9,128 nt of DNA from CBDTTW01 sp965363675. GTDB taxonomy: Bacteria; Bacteroidota; Rhodothermia; Rhodothermales; DASSAV01. The translations under genes were made by a program, and so were the position numbers. Positions 1-6,624 of the stretch are shown here, piece after piece. The notes under the pieces were generated by a model. It saw nothing but the letters and a program-made list of their open reading frames with translations, searched no databases and had not been told where the DNA came from. The first letter of the stretch is position 1. Each line of letters opens with the position of its first letter. The stretch covers positions 1-9,128 of the forward strand of contig CBDTTW010000123.1 in assembly GCA_965363675.1 (NCBI GenBank), in the 5' to 3' direction.

Positions 1-179
1 CCGCCGGGGGCCGCCGCCAGCACGCCGAATACCACCAGCATGCCCACGACCGAGGCCGGAGCCGGGGCCGCCGGGCCGCGCAGCGCCTCGGTCAGCCCGA
101 ACAGCAGCGCCGCGCCGCCGGCCGCCGCCGCGCCGCGCCCCAGCCGCGCGGCAAACCGCCTGCGCTCAGGGCGCCCCAT
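1..179 (-). CDS. CidA/LrgA-like membrane protein, N-terminal part
   Basis: I read this partial gene by hand from the reverse strand. An ATG at 177-179 opens a frame that stays open to the left edge, giving 59 residues. After a basic N-terminus (MGRPERRRFAARLGRG) comes a hydrophobic, Ala/Leu-rich stretch (residues about 17-34). A second segment (about 41-57) contains PASVVGMLVVF, which resembles the 'P-x-P-x-S-V-x-G-M-L-L-L-F' signature of the CidA/LrgA family. These are small multi-helix inner-membrane proteins with holin-like or metabolite-export roles. The start overlaps the end of pyrB by 14 bp in another frame, which suggests translation from the pyr transcript. No Shine-Dalgarno sequence is visible. 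The family call rests on one motif and topology. The rest of the gene, and any LrgB partner, would lie outside the window. Confidence 0.55.
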   Translation of the reverse strand, partial: MGRPERRRFAARLGRGAAAAGGAALLFGLTEALRGPAAPAPASVVGMLVVFGVLAAAPG

Positions 180-1134
180 ACGCCGGGGGGCTGCCCGAGA
201 GGAGGTATAACGCCGCCATGCGCACCGCCACGCCGTTCGTCACCTGGTCCAGGATGACCGAGCGCTCGTGCCCGGCCAGCTCGCCGGCCAGCTCCACGCC
301 CCAGTTCACCGGGCCGGGGTGCATGATGCGCAGCTCGGGGCGCGCCTCTAGGTGCGCCGGCTTGATGCCGAACAGCTCGTGGTACTCCCGGAGCGACGGG
401 AACAGCCCCGACTCCTGCCGTTCGAGCTGGATGCGGAGGGCCATCGCCACGTCGCACCACGCTAAGGCGTCCTCCAGCCGGTGCGAAACCGCCACGCCGA
501 ACTCTTCGATGCCCCAGGGCAGCAGGGTCTTCGGGCCGCACACCATCACCTCGGCGCCCATCGTACGCAGGCCGAAGATGTTCGAGCGGGCCACCCTGCT
601 GTGCAGGATGTCTCCGATGATCGCCACCTTGAGCCCCTCGAAGCGCGGGAAATGGTCCGAGATCGTCAGCAGATCCAGCAGCGCCTGCGTCGGGTGCTCG
701 TGCGCCCCGTCGCCGGCGTTGAGCACTACGGAATCGACGCACTGCGTCAGGAACTGCGCCGCCCCCGCCGACTTGTGCCGGATGACGACCATGTCGATCT
801 TCATCGCCTCGATGTTCTGCGCCGTGTCCTTGAGCGATTCGCCTTTCGACACCGACGAGCCTGCCGTGCTGAAGCTTACGGTGTCGGCCGAGAGGCGCTT
901 TTCGGCCAGCTCGAACGAAATGCGCGTGCGCGTCGAGGACTCGAAGAACAGGTTCACCACGGTCAGGCCGCGCAGCGTCGGCACGCGCTTGATCGGGCGG
1001 CCCAGCACGTCGCGGAACTGGCGGGCCGTCTCCAGGATCAGCGCGATCTCGTCGGCGCCGTACGTCGAGAGGCCCAGCAGATGCTTGTGCCGGAGCGTAG
1101 TCAGGGGTTCGCCTTGCGCGGTCGGGGCTGCCAT
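166..1134 (-). CDS. pyrB: Aspartate carbamoyltransferase catalytic subunit
   Basis: This enzyme condenses carbamoyl phosphate with L-aspartate, the committed step of de novo pyrimidine synthesis in the cytoplasm. The 322-residue product is full length for a catalytic chain. Visible motifs, in order: the carbamoyl-phosphate loop FFESSTRTR (63-71); the 80s-loop Ser-Lys (S96, K97); HPTQ (147-150); IIGDILHSRVARSN (172-185) at the start of the aspartate domain; LRIQLERQ (233-240), matching the R-x-Q-x-E-R substrate loop; and MHPGP (271-275). The HPGP-x-N-R-G motif reads HPGPVNWGVEL here, with Trp278 where Arg is usual. The ATG at 1132-1134 gives a normal N-terminal extension before the first helix. 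The gene follows pyrR on the same strand after 41 bp with no terminator between them, so it should share PyrR control. No pyrI regulatory subunit is seen, in keeping with the Bacillus-like rather than enterobacterial motif style. Confidence 0.96.
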   Translation of the reverse strand: MAAPTAQGEPLTTLRHKHLLGLSTYGADEIALILETARQFRDVLGRPIKRVPTLRGLTVVNLFFESSTRTRISFELAEKRLSADTVSFSTAGSSVSKGESLKDTAQNIEAMKIDMVVIRHKSAGAAQFLTQCVDSVVLNAGDGAHEHPTQALLDLLTISDHFPRFEGLKVAIIGDILHSRVARSNIFGLRTMGAEVMVCGPKTLLPWGIEEFGVAVSHRLEDALAWCDVAMALRIQLERQESGLFPSLREYHELFGIKPAHLEARPELRIMHPGPVNWGVELAGELAGHERSVILDQVTNGVAVRMAALYLLSGSPPAYGAP

Positions 1135-1175
1135 GCGGGTTGTGGTGCGGGGGTAGCGGACGGGGGTTCAGGCGC

Positions 1176-1751
1176 TCAGCGCGGAGCTTGCGGATGTTCG
1201 ACCAGCCAGACGCCTTCGCGGTCGTCCACCTCGCGCAGGCGCACGCGCACTTCCTCGCCGAGGATGGTCGGTACGGCGCGCCCCACGAAGTCGGCCCGGA
1301 TCGGCAGCTCCTGCAAGCCCCGGTCTACGACGACGACCAGGTGCACCGACGCCGGGCGGCCCAGGTCCATGAGGGCGTCGAGCGCCGCGCGCGTGGTGCG
1401 GCCCGTAAAGAGCACGTCGTCCACGAGCACGATATGGCGCTCGGTTACGTCGAAGGGAATGTGCGTGGCGCGGATGGCCGGCTGCTTGAGCCGCGTGCGG
1501 AAGTCGTCGCGGTACATCGTCGCGTCGAGCACGCCGAGCGGAATCGTGAGCCCGTCGTTGGCGCGCACTTTCTCTTGCAGGCGCCGGGCCAGGTGCACGC
1601 CGCGCGTCTGCATGCCCACCAGCCCGAAGGCGTCGGCCGTCTCGACGCCCGGCTCCACCAGTTCGACGATCTGCCGGGCGATGCGGTTGAGCGTCCGGTT
1701 AAGGTCCTGCTCGTCCATGAGCTGCGCCTTGATGCGGTCGTGCGGGTCCAT
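1176..1751 (-). CDS. pyrR: PyrR bifunctional regulator / uracil phosphoribosyltransferase
   Basis: PyrR is a type I phosphoribosyltransferase-fold protein. It senses UMP/UTP, binds pyr leader RNA to control pyrimidine genes, and in many species converts uracil plus PRPP to UMP. From the ATG at 1749-1751 it is 191 residues, close to the usual 175-185. Diagnostic segments are the family opening MDEQDLNRTLNRIA (12-25), LDATMYRDDF (75-84), the PRPP-binding loop VLVDDVLFTGRTTRAAL (108-124), and DRGLQELPIRADFVGR (143-158), close to the PyrR hallmark 'DRGHRELPIRADYVGK'. An in-frame ATG at 1812-1814 would add 21 residues. I prefer 1751 because it lies just before the conserved opening and the extra residues look non-conserved. 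pyrB follows 41 bp downstream. Upstream is a divergent DUF58 gene and a terminator-like hairpin that could be the attenuator PyrR acts on. No Shine-Dalgarno sequence is seen. Confidence 0.95.
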   Translation of the reverse strand: MDPHDRIKAQLMDEQDLNRTLNRIARQIVELVEPGVETADAFGLVGMQTRGVHLARRLQEKVRANDGLTIPLGVLDATMYRDDFRTRLKQPAIRATHIPFDVTERHIVLVDDVLFTGRTTRAALDALMDLGRPASVHLVVVVDRGLQELPIRADFVGRAVPTILGEEVRVRLREVDDREGVWLVEHPQAPR

Positions 1752-1928
1752 CGGCGGGAGGGCGGCGTGCGGCGCCGGCTGGTGAACGCGGAGGTTCTGC
1801 GGGCCTTGCAACATACTACCAATCCGGACGGCGCGGCGCCGGCGGCGCTGAAAAAAAGCGGCGGCCGGGCTCCGTTCCGCCTGCCGCTCGTTATACCGGA
1901 GCCCCCGCCGCTTCATCCCCCGCCGCCT
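1752..1928. promoter_or_regulatory. Divergent pyrR / DUF58 intergenic control region
   Basis: This 177-bp gap lies between two divergent genes and must hold control elements for both. It contains a GC-rich inverted repeat with an oligo-T tail on the pyrR side, annotated separately. The loop of that repeat contains TATAAC on the minus strand (1890-1895 region), which equally reads GTTATAC on the plus strand. This is the only -10-like AT-rich hexamer in the gap. No good -35 partner sits at the right distance in either direction, and no clear Bacteroidota-type -33/-7 pair is found. The location is sound; assigning individual promoter boxes would be guesswork. Confidence 0.45.
1851..1911 (-). terminator. 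Intrinsic terminator-like hairpin in the pyrR leader (candidate attenuator)
   Basis: Read on the minus strand, the arms are GCGGC + GGGCTCCG (1911-1907 and 1904-1897) and CGGAGCCC + GCCGC (1874-1867 and 1862-1858). That is 13 perfect base pairs interrupted by a small internal loop, with a 22-nt apical loop. Seven T residues follow at once (1857-1851). This is the classical layout of a rho-independent terminator for transcripts heading towards pyrR, whose start is 100 bp further on. A terminator between a promoter and pyrR is what PyrR-controlled attenuation requires in Gram-positive bacteria. No convincing antiterminator partner was found. The large loop and the TATAAC inside it leave room for another role, such as stopping antisense transcription of the DUF58 gene. 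Confidence 0.5.
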
Positions 1929-2861
1929 GTGCCCGCTCAGGACTCCTACCGCAAATACCTCGACCCCGTCGTCGTCTCGCGCCTCAAGAACATGGAGCTG
2001 CGCGCCCGCATGATCGTCGAGGGCTTCATCACGGGGCTGCACAAAAGCCCGTATCACGGCTTCTCGGTCGAATTCGCCGAGCACCGCCCCTACAACCCCG
2101 GCGACGAGCTGCGGCACGTGGACTGGAAGGTGTTCGCTAAAACCGACCGCCACTACGTCAAGCAGTACGAGGAGGAGACGAACCTGCGCCATTACGTCGT
2201 GCTGGACGCCTCGCCTTCGATGCAGTACCGCTACGCCGCCGGGCTGACGAAGCTGGAGTACGGGGCTTACCTGGCCGCCGCGCTCCACTTCCTGATGGTC
2301 AAGCAGCGCGACGCCACCGGACTGGCGGCCTTCGACGAGACGGTGCACACGCTGCTCGGCCCCAAAAGCACGGGAACGCATTTGCGCCACCTGCTCGGCG
2401 CGCTCGAACGGGTGGCCTCCACCCGCGCGCCCGGCAAGCGCACCAGCGCCGCCGCCGTGCTCGGCCAGATCGCCGAACGCATCGGCCGCCGCGCCCTTGT
2501 GGTCATCATCACCGATCTGTTCGAGAACATCGCCGCCCACGACGACTTGCTGCGCGCCCTGAAGCATTTGCGCCACCGGGGCCACGAGGTGCTCGTCTTC
2601 CACGTGCTCGAAAGCGAGACCGAGCGGCGGTTCCAGTTTCCCGACGTGCCGATGATCTTCAAGGACCTGGAGACCGGCGAGGTCGTCTCGCTGCAACCGG
2701 CGCAGATCCGGGAGCACTACCAGGAGGCCGTGCGTTTCTTCAGCGAGGGCTTTCGCCGCAAATGCCTGGAGCACCACATCGACTTCGTCGAGATTGACAC
2801 GGCCGAGCCCTACGATACGGCCCTACTGGCTTTCCTGAACAAGCGTAAAAAGCTGCTTTGA
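1929..2861 (+). CDS. DUF58 family protein with vWA-type metal site
   Basis: This 310-residue soluble protein belongs to the DUF58 family, which usually works with MoxR-type AAA+ ATPases in envelope or stress-related functions; its biochemical activity is not established. The GTG at 1929 gives MPAQDSYRKYLDP, which fits the family opening '-YRKYLDPxxxxRLxxxELRAR'. The next start, ATG at 1992, would cut this off. The family core is GLHKSPYHGFSVEFAEHRPY (36-55), then PGDELRHVDWKVFAKTDR (57-74). A MIDAS-like motif DASPS (93-97) is followed by a strand ending in IITD (193-196), as in von Willebrand A domains. No membrane segment is seen, unlike the longer DUF58 proteins. No MoxR gene lies beside it in this window; the upstream neighbour is divergent pyrR. 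Its stop overlaps the TTG start of the peptidase gene by 4 bp (TTGA), suggesting translational coupling. Confidence 0.9.
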   Translation: MPAQDSYRKYLDPVVVSRLKNMELRARMIVEGFITGLHKSPYHGFSVEFAEHRPYNPGDELRHVDWKVFAKTDRHYVKQYEEETNLRHYVVLDASPSMQYRYAAGLTKLEYGAYLAAALHFLMVKQRDATGLAAFDETVHTLLGPKSTGTHLRHLLGALERVASTRAPGKRTSAAAVLGQIAERIGRRALVVIITDLFENIAAHDDLLRALKHLRHRGHEVLVFHVLESETERRFQFPDVPMIFKDLETGEVVSLQPAQIREHYQEAVRFFSEGFRRKCLEHHIDFVEIDTAEPYDTALLAFLNKRKKLL

Positions 2862-4666
2862 CCTCAACCTTTCGCCGGGGCGCCCCGTCGCCGCGTTCCG
2901 TGAACAACCCGGCTTTCGCCCGCGCGCTGAGCGCCTGGAGCCTTGCCGCGCTGCTCTTCGCCGCGCCGCTTTTTGCCGTCCCCGCGCGCGCGCAGCCTGC
3001 CGCCGCGCCGCCCGTGCCGTCGGCGCCCGTGCCGTCGGCGCCCGTGCCGGCGGCGCCCGTGCCGGCGGCGCCCGAACAGGCGCGCCGCTACGCCGAGACG
3101 ATCACGCCGGACGAGCTGGCGGCGCATCTCTACCTGTTCGCCTCCGATTGGTTCGAGGGCCGCGAGACGGGCGCGCGCGGCCAGAAGCTGGCGGCGGCCT
3201 ACCTCGCCGCCGCCTACCGCAAGCTCGGCGCGGCGCCTCTGCCCGGCGGACCGGCCCTCGCGGACCCGCGCGCGCCGGAGGCGTACTACCAGCCCGTCCC
3301 GGTTTACGCCCGGCAGGTGCAGTCGGCCGCGCTGGAAGCCACGCGCGACGGGCGCGCCCTGCCTTCGGACGGAGCCGCCCTGCTCAGCGGCGGCGCCCCC
3401 GAAGCCGCCGGCGGCGTCGTGTTTGCAGGCTACGGCATCGCCGACGCCGCCCTCGGCTACGACGATTACGCCGCTCTGGAGGCCGCCGGCCTTTCGGCCT
3501 CGGGCAAGTGGGTGCTCGCCCTGCCCGACGAACCACTCGCCGACGACTCGACGAGCCTGCTCCCGACGCCCGGCCGCCGTCCGAGCGCCTGGACGACGGG
3601 CGCCCGCAAGCTGGAGGCGGCCCGCGCGCACGGCGCCCTCGGGGTGCTGCTCCTCGCCCCGGAGGAGGGCGGCCCCGAGGGCTCGTGGGCCGCCGCCGCC
3701 GCCCGCCGCGCCGGAAGCCGCCCCCTCGGGCGCATGAGCCTCAGCCGCCCCGCCGAGCCGCCCGCCACGCCGCCGGTGTACGTCGTCTCGCGCGCCTTCG
3801 CCGATGCGCTGCTGGGCGGAGAGGGCGCCGCCGACGCGCTCGCCCGCCGCATCGACGCGGCCCGCGCCCCCGTCGCGTTCGGTCTGCCGGGCGTAGCGGT
3901 GCGCAGCCGCATCCGCAGCGGCGTCGTGGAGGTCCCCACGGAAAACGTGCTCGCCTACGTCGAGGGCAGCGACCCGGCCCTCAAGCACGAGGCCGTAGTG
4001 CTCTCGGCGCACTACGACCACATCGGCATCGCCCCCGGCGGCGGCCCCGACGTAATCCACAACGGCGCCGACGACGACGGCTCGGGCACGGTGGCCCTGC
4101 TCGAAATCGCCGAGGCGTTCGTCCAGGCCCGCCGCGACGGCCACGGCCCGCGTCGCTCCGTCGTCTTCATCAGCTTTACCGGCGAGGAAAAAGGGCTGCT
4201 CGGCTCGGACTACTACGCCTCTACGGACCCGCGCTGGCCGCTCGAACACACCGTCGCCAACCTCAACATCGACATGATCGGGCGCTTCGACCCGACCCAC
4301 CCCACCGGCAGCCGCGACTACGTGTACCTCATCGGCTCGCGGCTCATCTCGCAGGATTTGCACGACCTTAACGCCGCCGTCAACGAGTCGCTGGGCACGG
4401 GCCTCACGCTCGACGAGCGCTTCAACGCCCCCGACGACCCCAACCGGTTCTACGCCCGCAGCGACCACTGGAACTTTGGCAAGCGCAACATCCCGTTTAT
4501 CTTCTTTTTCACCGGCACGCACGAGGATTACCACGCCGTCGGCGACGAGCCCCGGAAAATCGCCTACGAGCGCATGGCGCGCATCGCCCGGCTGATCTTC
4601 GGCACGGCCTGGCAGGCGGCCAACCAGGACGCGCGGCCTGCCGTGACCGGACAGGGCTTCAACTAA
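2858..4666 (+). CDS. Exported M28 family zinc aminopeptidase with PA domain
   Basis: This predicted secreted or periplasmic metallopeptidase removes N-terminal residues from peptides using two zinc ions. Numbering from the TTG at 2858 (602 aa), a Sec signal peptide has its hydrophobic core at about 26-41 and likely cleavage after ARA45. A Pro/Ala/Val linker of four pentapeptide repeats follows (about 52-71). A protease-associated insert spans about 185-345, with typical VFAGYGI and YDDY motifs. The M28 catalytic core has all expected ligands: H385 (SAHYDHIG), D405 (NGADDDGSGT), catalytic E443 and ligand E444 (TGEEKG), D472 (NIDMIGR) and H559 (YHAVGDE). A GTG at 2900 is an alternative start giving a shorter, more ordinary signal peptide; TTG is kept because it overlaps the DUF58 stop by 4 bp. 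The gene is followed after 24 bp by an M20 amidohydrolase. Physiological substrates cannot be read from sequence. Confidence 0.92.
   Translation: MTSTFRRGAPSPRSVNNPAFARALSAWSLAALLFAAPLFAVPARAQPAAAPPVPSAPVPSAPVPAAPVPAAPEQARRYAETITPDELAAHLYLFASDWFEGRETGARGQKLAAAYLAAAYRKLGAAPLPGGPALADPRAPEAYYQPVPVYARQVQSAALEATRDGRALPSDGAALLSGGAPEAAGGVVFAGYGIADAALGYDDYAALEAAGLSASGKWVLALPDEPLADDSTSLLPTPGRRPSAWTTGARKLEAARAHGALGVLLLAPEEGGPEGSWAAAAARRAGSRPLGRMSLSRPAEPPATPPVYVVSRAFADALLGGEGAADALARRIDAARAPVAFGLPGVAVRSRIRSGVVEVPTENVLAYVEGSDPALKHEAVVLSAHYDHIGIAPGGGPDVIHNGADDDGSGTVALLEIAEAFVQARRDGHGPRRSVVFISFTGEEKGLLGSDYYASTDPRWPLEHTVANLNIDMIGRFDPTHPTGSRDYVYLIGSRLISQDLHDLNAAVNESLGTGLTLDERFNAPDDPNRFYARSDHWNFGKRNIPFIFFFTGTHEDYHAVGDEPRKIAYERMARIARLIFGTAWQAANQDARPAVTGQGFN
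3011..3070 (+). repeat. Four tandem 15-bp repeats in the M28 linker
   Basis: Four head-to-tail copies of cccgtgccg(t/g)cggcg encode (Pro-Val-Pro-Ser/Ala-Ala)x4. Copies 1-2 carry T (Ser) and copies 3-4 carry G (Ala) at the same position, so the array looks like stepwise duplication of a unit and then of its variant. It sits directly after the signal peptide, in a flexible Pro-rich spacer before the mature enzyme. It keeps frame whatever the copy number, so length variation between strains would be tolerated. Confidence 0.9.
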
Positions 4667-4690
4667 CGGCGCGGCGGCGCCCACGCACCA

Positions 4691-5896
4691 ATGATCGAAG
4701 AGATTAAGCAGGCCTCGGACGAGCTTTTCGGCGAGGTCGTGCGCCTCAGGCGGCAGATCCACCGGCGCCCCGAGCTGGCCTTCGAGGAAGTCGAGACGGC
4801 GCGGCTCGTAGCCGAGACGCTGGCGCCGCTCGGCCTGCGCGTCGAGGAGGGCGTGGCCCGCACCGGAGTCGTCGCCACGCTCGAAGGGGCGCTGCCCGGC
4901 CCTACCGTGGCCCTGCGCGCCGACATGGACGCCCTGCCTATCCAGGAGCAAAACGACTTCCCGTACGCCTCGGCCGTGCCCGGCAAGATGCACGCCTGCG
5001 GCCACGACGCCCACACGGCTTCGCTGCTCGGCGCAGCCGCCATCCTCAGCCGCCTGCGCGACCGGCTGCCGGGGCGCGTGCGCTTCCTGTTCCAGCCCAG
5101 CGAGGAGCTGCTGCCCGGCGGCGCCACGGTCATGATCGCCGAGGGCGCCCTGGGGCCGCGCGGCGACTTGCCCGCCCCCGAGGTCATCTACGGCCAGCAC
5201 GTCCAGCCGGATTTGCAGGCCGGGCATATCGGCGTGCGCAGCGGCATGTACATGGCCTCCGCCGACGAGGTATACATCACGATCCACGGCGCCGGCGGGC
5301 ACGCGGCGGCGCCGCACCGCCTCGCCGCCGACGGCGTGCTGGCCGGGGCGCACGTCGTCGTGGCCCTCCAGAGCGTCATCAGCCGGAGCTGCCCCCCGGA
5401 TGCCCCCAGCGTGCTTTCCTTCGGGAAGATCGTAGCCGAGGGCGCGACGAACGTCATCCCGGAGACCGTGCGGCTCATCGGCACGTTCCGCGCCATGGAC
5501 GAGGCGTGGCGCGCCCGGGCGCACGGCCTCATCCGGCGCGTGGCCGAGCATACCGCCGAGGCGTACGGCGCCCGCGCCGAGGTCGAGATCGTCGTAGGCT
5601 ATCCGGCGCTCTACAACCACCCCGAGGCCGCCGCCTTCGTGCGGCAGGCCGCCTGCGAGTATGTGGGCCCCGCGCGCGTGGTGGACCTCGACCTGTGGTT
5701 CGCCAGCGAGGATTTCGCCTGGTATCTGCAATCGCTGCCGGGGGCGTTCTACCGCATCGGGACCGGCGCGCCCGGCGAAGGCGCCGCCCATGCGCTCCAC
5801 ACCCCGCGCTTCACCATCGACGAGGAAGCGCTGCGCACGGCGCCCGGCTTCATGGCCTATCTCGCCTGGCGCCGCCTGAACGGCCACGCCGCATGA
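4691..5896 (+). CDS. M20D family amidohydrolase (N-acyl-amino-acid / peptide hydrolase)
   Basis: This 401-residue cytoplasmic metal-dependent amidohydrolase belongs to the M20D group, which includes hippurate hydrolase, IAA-amino-acid hydrolases and N-acetyldiaminopimelate deacetylase. The metal site is complete: C103 and H105 in HACGHDAHTA (101-110), E139 after catalytic E138 in FQPSEE (134-139), H170 in GQH, and H370 in LHTPRF. RADMDALP (76-83) carries the conserved Asp pair. The lid/dimerisation domain lies at about 188-300, with HGAGGHAAAPH (199-209) and a GATNVIP segment (251-257). No signal peptide is present. The ATG at 4691 is 24 bp after the M28 stop, with no Shine-Dalgarno sequence. 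Its own stop overlaps the next start (ATGA, 5893-5896). It could release amino acids from acylated substrates or peptides produced outside by the M28 enzyme, but specificity within M20D cannot be assigned from motifs, so no gene symbol is given. Confidence 0.93.
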   Translation: MIEEIKQASDELFGEVVRLRRQIHRRPELAFEEVETARLVAETLAPLGLRVEEGVARTGVVATLEGALPGPTVALRADMDALPIQEQNDFPYASAVPGKMHACGHDAHTASLLGAAAILSRLRDRLPGRVRFLFQPSEELLPGGATVMIAEGALGPRGDLPAPEVIYGQHVQPDLQAGHIGVRSGMYMASADEVYITIHGAGGHAAAPHRLAADGVLAGAHVVVALQSVISRSCPPDAPSVLSFGKIVAEGATNVIPETVRLIGTFRAMDEAWRARAHGLIRRVAEHTAEAYGARAEVEIVVGYPALYNHPEAAAFVRQAACEYVGPARVVDLDLWFASEDFAWYLQSLPGAFYRIGTGAPGEGAAHALHTPRFTIDEEALRTAPGFMAYLAWRRLNGHAA

Positions 5897-6624
5897 ACCC
5901 GCCCGATCTCCTGCCCCCCTTCCCCGGCTTCCGGCCCGAGGCCCTCGCCTTTCTGCGCGCGCTTGCGACGCACAACGAACGCGAGTGGTTCAAGCCGCGC
6001 AAAACCACCTACGACGACGAGATCGTGTGGCCCATGAAGTGCCTCGTCGCCGACGTATCGCAGCGGTGCGCGCGCCTGGGCCTCCCGCTCTCGGCCGACC
6101 CGGACCGCGCCATCTTCCGCATCTACCGCGACACGCGCTTCTCGAAAGACAAGCGCCCGTACAAGACATCCGTCGGCGCCGTGCTCTCGCGGGGCGGCCG
6201 CCGCGACGACGGCCTCGGGGTGCTGTACGTCCACCTGGAGCCCGCCGCCTCGTTCGTCGCCGCCGGTTTCTGGGAGCCCGAGCGGCCGTTCCTGAACGCC
6301 TTCCGCGCCGCCCTGGCCGAGCGCCCGGAGCCGTTCCTGGAGGTGGTCGCCGATCTGGAGGCGCAGGGGCTCCAGGTCGGCCCCGAGGAAGCGCTGAAGC
6401 GGCTGCCGCGCGGCTTCGAGGGGCACGCCGACTCCGAGGTCGCCCCGTACCTCAAGTGGAAGTCGTTTCTCGCCTCGCGCCGCTTCGCCGACGCCGAGGT
6501 GGAGCAGCCCGCCCTTGCCGAGGCCGTCGCCCGGTTTGCCGAGCGCGCCGCGCCGTTTCTGGAGTACGGCTGGCGCCTCGCCGACGCCGCCGAGACGCCC
6601 GCCGCCGGGCGGCCCCGCCGATGA
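5893..6624 (+). CDS. DUF2461 (TIGR02453) family protein
   Basis: This 243-residue conserved protein of unknown function belongs to the DUF2461/TIGR02453 family, found in many bacteria and some fungi. The family hallmark is clear: RIYRDTRFSKDKRPYKT at 76-92. It is preceded by an opening in which an FLRALATHNEREWF segment (20-33) matches the usual 'FL..L..NN...WF...' pattern, and followed by a YVHLEP strand (112-117) and an LPRGF segment (171-175). The length is normal for the family (about 220-240). No signal peptide or membrane segment is visible, so it should be cytoplasmic. The ATG at 5893 is chosen because it forms an ATGA overlap with the amidohydrolase stop. The open frame continues much further upstream, but only as a shadow of that gene. 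The last residues are Pro/Ala/Arg-rich and look disordered. It ends in a second ATGA overlap with the lipoprotein gene. Confidence 0.9.
   Translation: MNPPDLLPPFPGFRPEALAFLRALATHNEREWFKPRKTTYDDEIVWPMKCLVADVSQRCARLGLPLSADPDRAIFRIYRDTRFSKDKRPYKTSVGAVLSRGGRRDDGLGVLYVHLEPAASFVAAGFWEPERPFLNAFRAALAERPEPFLEVVADLEAQGLQVGPEEALKRLPRGFEGHADSEVAPYLKWKSFLASRRFADAEVEQPALAEAVARFAERAAPFLEYGWRLADAAETPAAGRPRR

Noticed and set aside
481..1785. Plus-strand open frames covering pyrB and pyrR
   Set aside because: They are antisense shadows of two enzymes with full diagnostic motifs, and their own translations are Arg/Ser/Val-rich with no domain.
1140..1928. Upstream extension of the DUF58 frame by about 260 codons
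   Set aside because: This part is antisense to pyrR and reads as Arg/His/Val-rich sequence without family similarity. The DUF58 family opening begins right after the GTG at 1929.
1752..2777. Upstream extension of the PyrR frame through the DUF58 gene on the minus strand
   Set aside because: The extension is antisense to DUF58 and would cross the terminator-like hairpin. The PyrR family starts at about MDEQDL, so the start at 1751 is enough.
2858..2990. Twin-arginine (Tat) export signal for the M28 peptidase, from the RR near the N-terminus
   Set aside because: The context after RR (RRGAPSPR) does not fit the S/T-RR-x-F-L-K pattern, and the hydrophobic core with an ARA cleavage site fits ordinary Sec export.
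3011..3070. Tandem 15-bp repeats considered as a CRISPR or mobile-element feature
   Set aside because: The units are contiguous without spacers, lie inside a coding frame and encode a Pro-rich linker.
2864..5887. A reverse-strand open frame of about 1000 codons opposite the M28 and M20D genes
   Set aside because: It is rich in Arg/Gly/Ala/His with low-complexity runs and no recognisable motif. The frame is an antisense by-product of strong GC bias in the two well-supported plus-strand genes, whose catalytic residues are complete.
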